Below, in pieces: positions 4,547 to 5,115 of a stretch of 5,115 bases of DNA. The stretch is taken from positions 1 to 5,115 of the forward strand of contig CAIWSO010000034.1 of NCBI GenBank assembly GCA_903915315.1, in the 5' to 3' direction. Position 1 is the first letter of the stretch. The number at the start of each line of letters is the position of its first letter. The notes below the pieces were generated by a model. The model saw only the letters and a list, made by a program, of their open reading frames with translations. It had not been told where the DNA came from and did no database searches. The position numbers and the translations under genes are program-made. The DNA comes from an uncultured Spartobacteria bacterium (lineage in GTDB: Bacteria; Verrucomicrobiota; Verrucomicrobiia; Chthoniobacterales; Terrimicrobiaceae).

Positions 4547-5115
4547 ATGTTACGTATCGCTCTCAAAATGCTTTTCCGTGATCGCGCCAAATACGCGATG
4601 CTGGTATGCGGATTGGCGTTTTGTTCGTTGCTAATGTGTCAGCAGTCGTCGGTTTTTTGTGGGTTGATGACTTGGACGACGGCAACAGTGCGAAATATTG
4701 GGGCCCCCGTGTGGGTCGTGGACGCCAAAGTCGAGCAGGCGAACGAGATCATTCCGATGCGCCAGATCGAGGTCGATCGCGTGAGGGGAATCCCTGGCGT
4801 GGCTTGGGCGGTGCCCCTCTACATTGGGATCGAGCAAGCGCGCCTCGCGGACGGATCTTTCCAAAACATCCAACTTGTCGGCCTTGATACCGGCACTCTG
4901 ACCGGGCGTCCGATGAATATGCGGGCCGGCCGCATCGAGGATCTTCGTCTTCCGAATGCCGTTGTGGTCGATCAAGTCGCCGTAGAAAAATTTCGACGCA
5001 AGGGGATCAAGATCGCGCTGGGAACGACGTTTGAAATCAATGACAAAGAAGCCCGTGTAGTCGGGATCTGCCATGTGAGCCGGAGCTTCCTCGGCCAGCC
5101 GTATGTTTATACAAC
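4547..5115 (+). CDS. ABC-transporter permease, FtsX/MacB/DevC type (N-terminal part, runs off right edge)
   Basis: The frame is open from an ATG at 4547 to the window end, giving 189 residues of a protein that would normally be near 380-400. Residues 1-16 are basic and cytoplasmic (MLRIALKMLFRDRAKY). Residues 17-41 form one transmembrane helix. After it begins the extracytoplasmic MacB-like core domain, with GAPVWVVDAKV (52-62), DRVRGIPGVAWAVPLY (77-92), then IQLVGLDTGTL. These stretches closely resemble, from memory, DevC-type permeases that export lipids, peptides or glycolipids with an HlyD/DevB adaptor and a DevA/MacB-type ATPase. The three further membrane helices and FtsX domain of the C-terminal half, and any partner genes, would lie beyond the window. 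Transport direction is probably export; the substrate is unknown. The start is supported by the conserved basic-then-hydrophobic N-terminus; only a weak GAAAGA lies upstream. Confidence 0.88.
   Translation, partial: MLRIALKMLFRDRAKYAMLVCGLAFCSLLMCQQSSVFCGLMTWTTATVRNIGAPVWVVDAKVEQANEIIPMRQIEVDRVRGIPGVAWAVPLYIGIEQARLADGSFQNIQLVGLDTGTLTGRPMNMRAGRIEDLRLPNAVVVDQVAVEKFRRKGIKIALGTTFEINDKEARVVGICHVSRSFLGQPYVYT

Noticed and set aside
4631..5074. Minus-strand open frame of 147 codons opposite the permease gene
   Set aside because: It is antisense to a recognisable ABC permease N-terminus and shows no motif or start signal of its own.

Overview
This is a chromosomal window of moderately GC-rich DNA with seven protein-coding genes, two of them cut by the window edges. 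No rRNA, tRNA, CRISPR array, transposase or phage gene was seen. The best guess for the host is the Planctomycetes-Verrucomicrobia-Chlamydiae group, most likely a verrucomicrobium. This rests on recalled family resemblance: the short divergent L-arabinose-isomerase-like protein, the AraC regulator whose N-terminus reads N-Y-F-E-Y-Y-P, the RRNQK form of biotin carboxylase and the AMKV (not AMKM) biotin site. No database search was run. Most starts here lack a Shine-Dalgarno sequence, which fits that guess.

Layout from left to right. (1) 1-792, minus: N-terminal 264 residues of an L-arabinose isomerase family protein. (2) 793-943: AT-rich divergent control region with a good minus-strand promoter and an 8-bp direct repeat at a 23-bp period. 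(3) 944-1762, plus: AraC-family regulator, whose recognisable protein sequence begins upstream of any usable start codon. (4) 1774-1801: hairpin terminator serving the minus strand. (5) 1830-1982, minus: 50-residue exported peptide with nine cysteines. (6) 2046-2402, minus: small exported or membrane-anchored Cys/His-rich protein. (7) 2403-2557: noncoding, with an 8-bp inverted repeat. (8) 2558-3919 and 3939-4403, minus: accC and accB in an accB-accC operon. (9) 4404-4546: divergent intergenic region. (10) 4547-5115, plus: start of an ABC-transporter permease of the FtsX/MacB/DevC type.

How the genes work together. The isomerase-like gene and the AraC regulator form a classic divergent sugar-responsive pair sharing one short control region. 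accB and accC encode the biotin carrier and biotin carboxylase of acetyl-CoA carboxylase, which starts fatty-acid synthesis. The two small Cys-rich exported proteins are co-oriented and 63 nt apart, and may form a small metal- or redox-related unit, but no function is proven. The permease probably begins a separate transporter operon running off the right edge.

The points most worth checking are the missing start codon of the AraC gene (ATC where ATG would be expected), the apparently near-leaderless divergent transcripts, and the repeated CxxCCKDK exported peptide.
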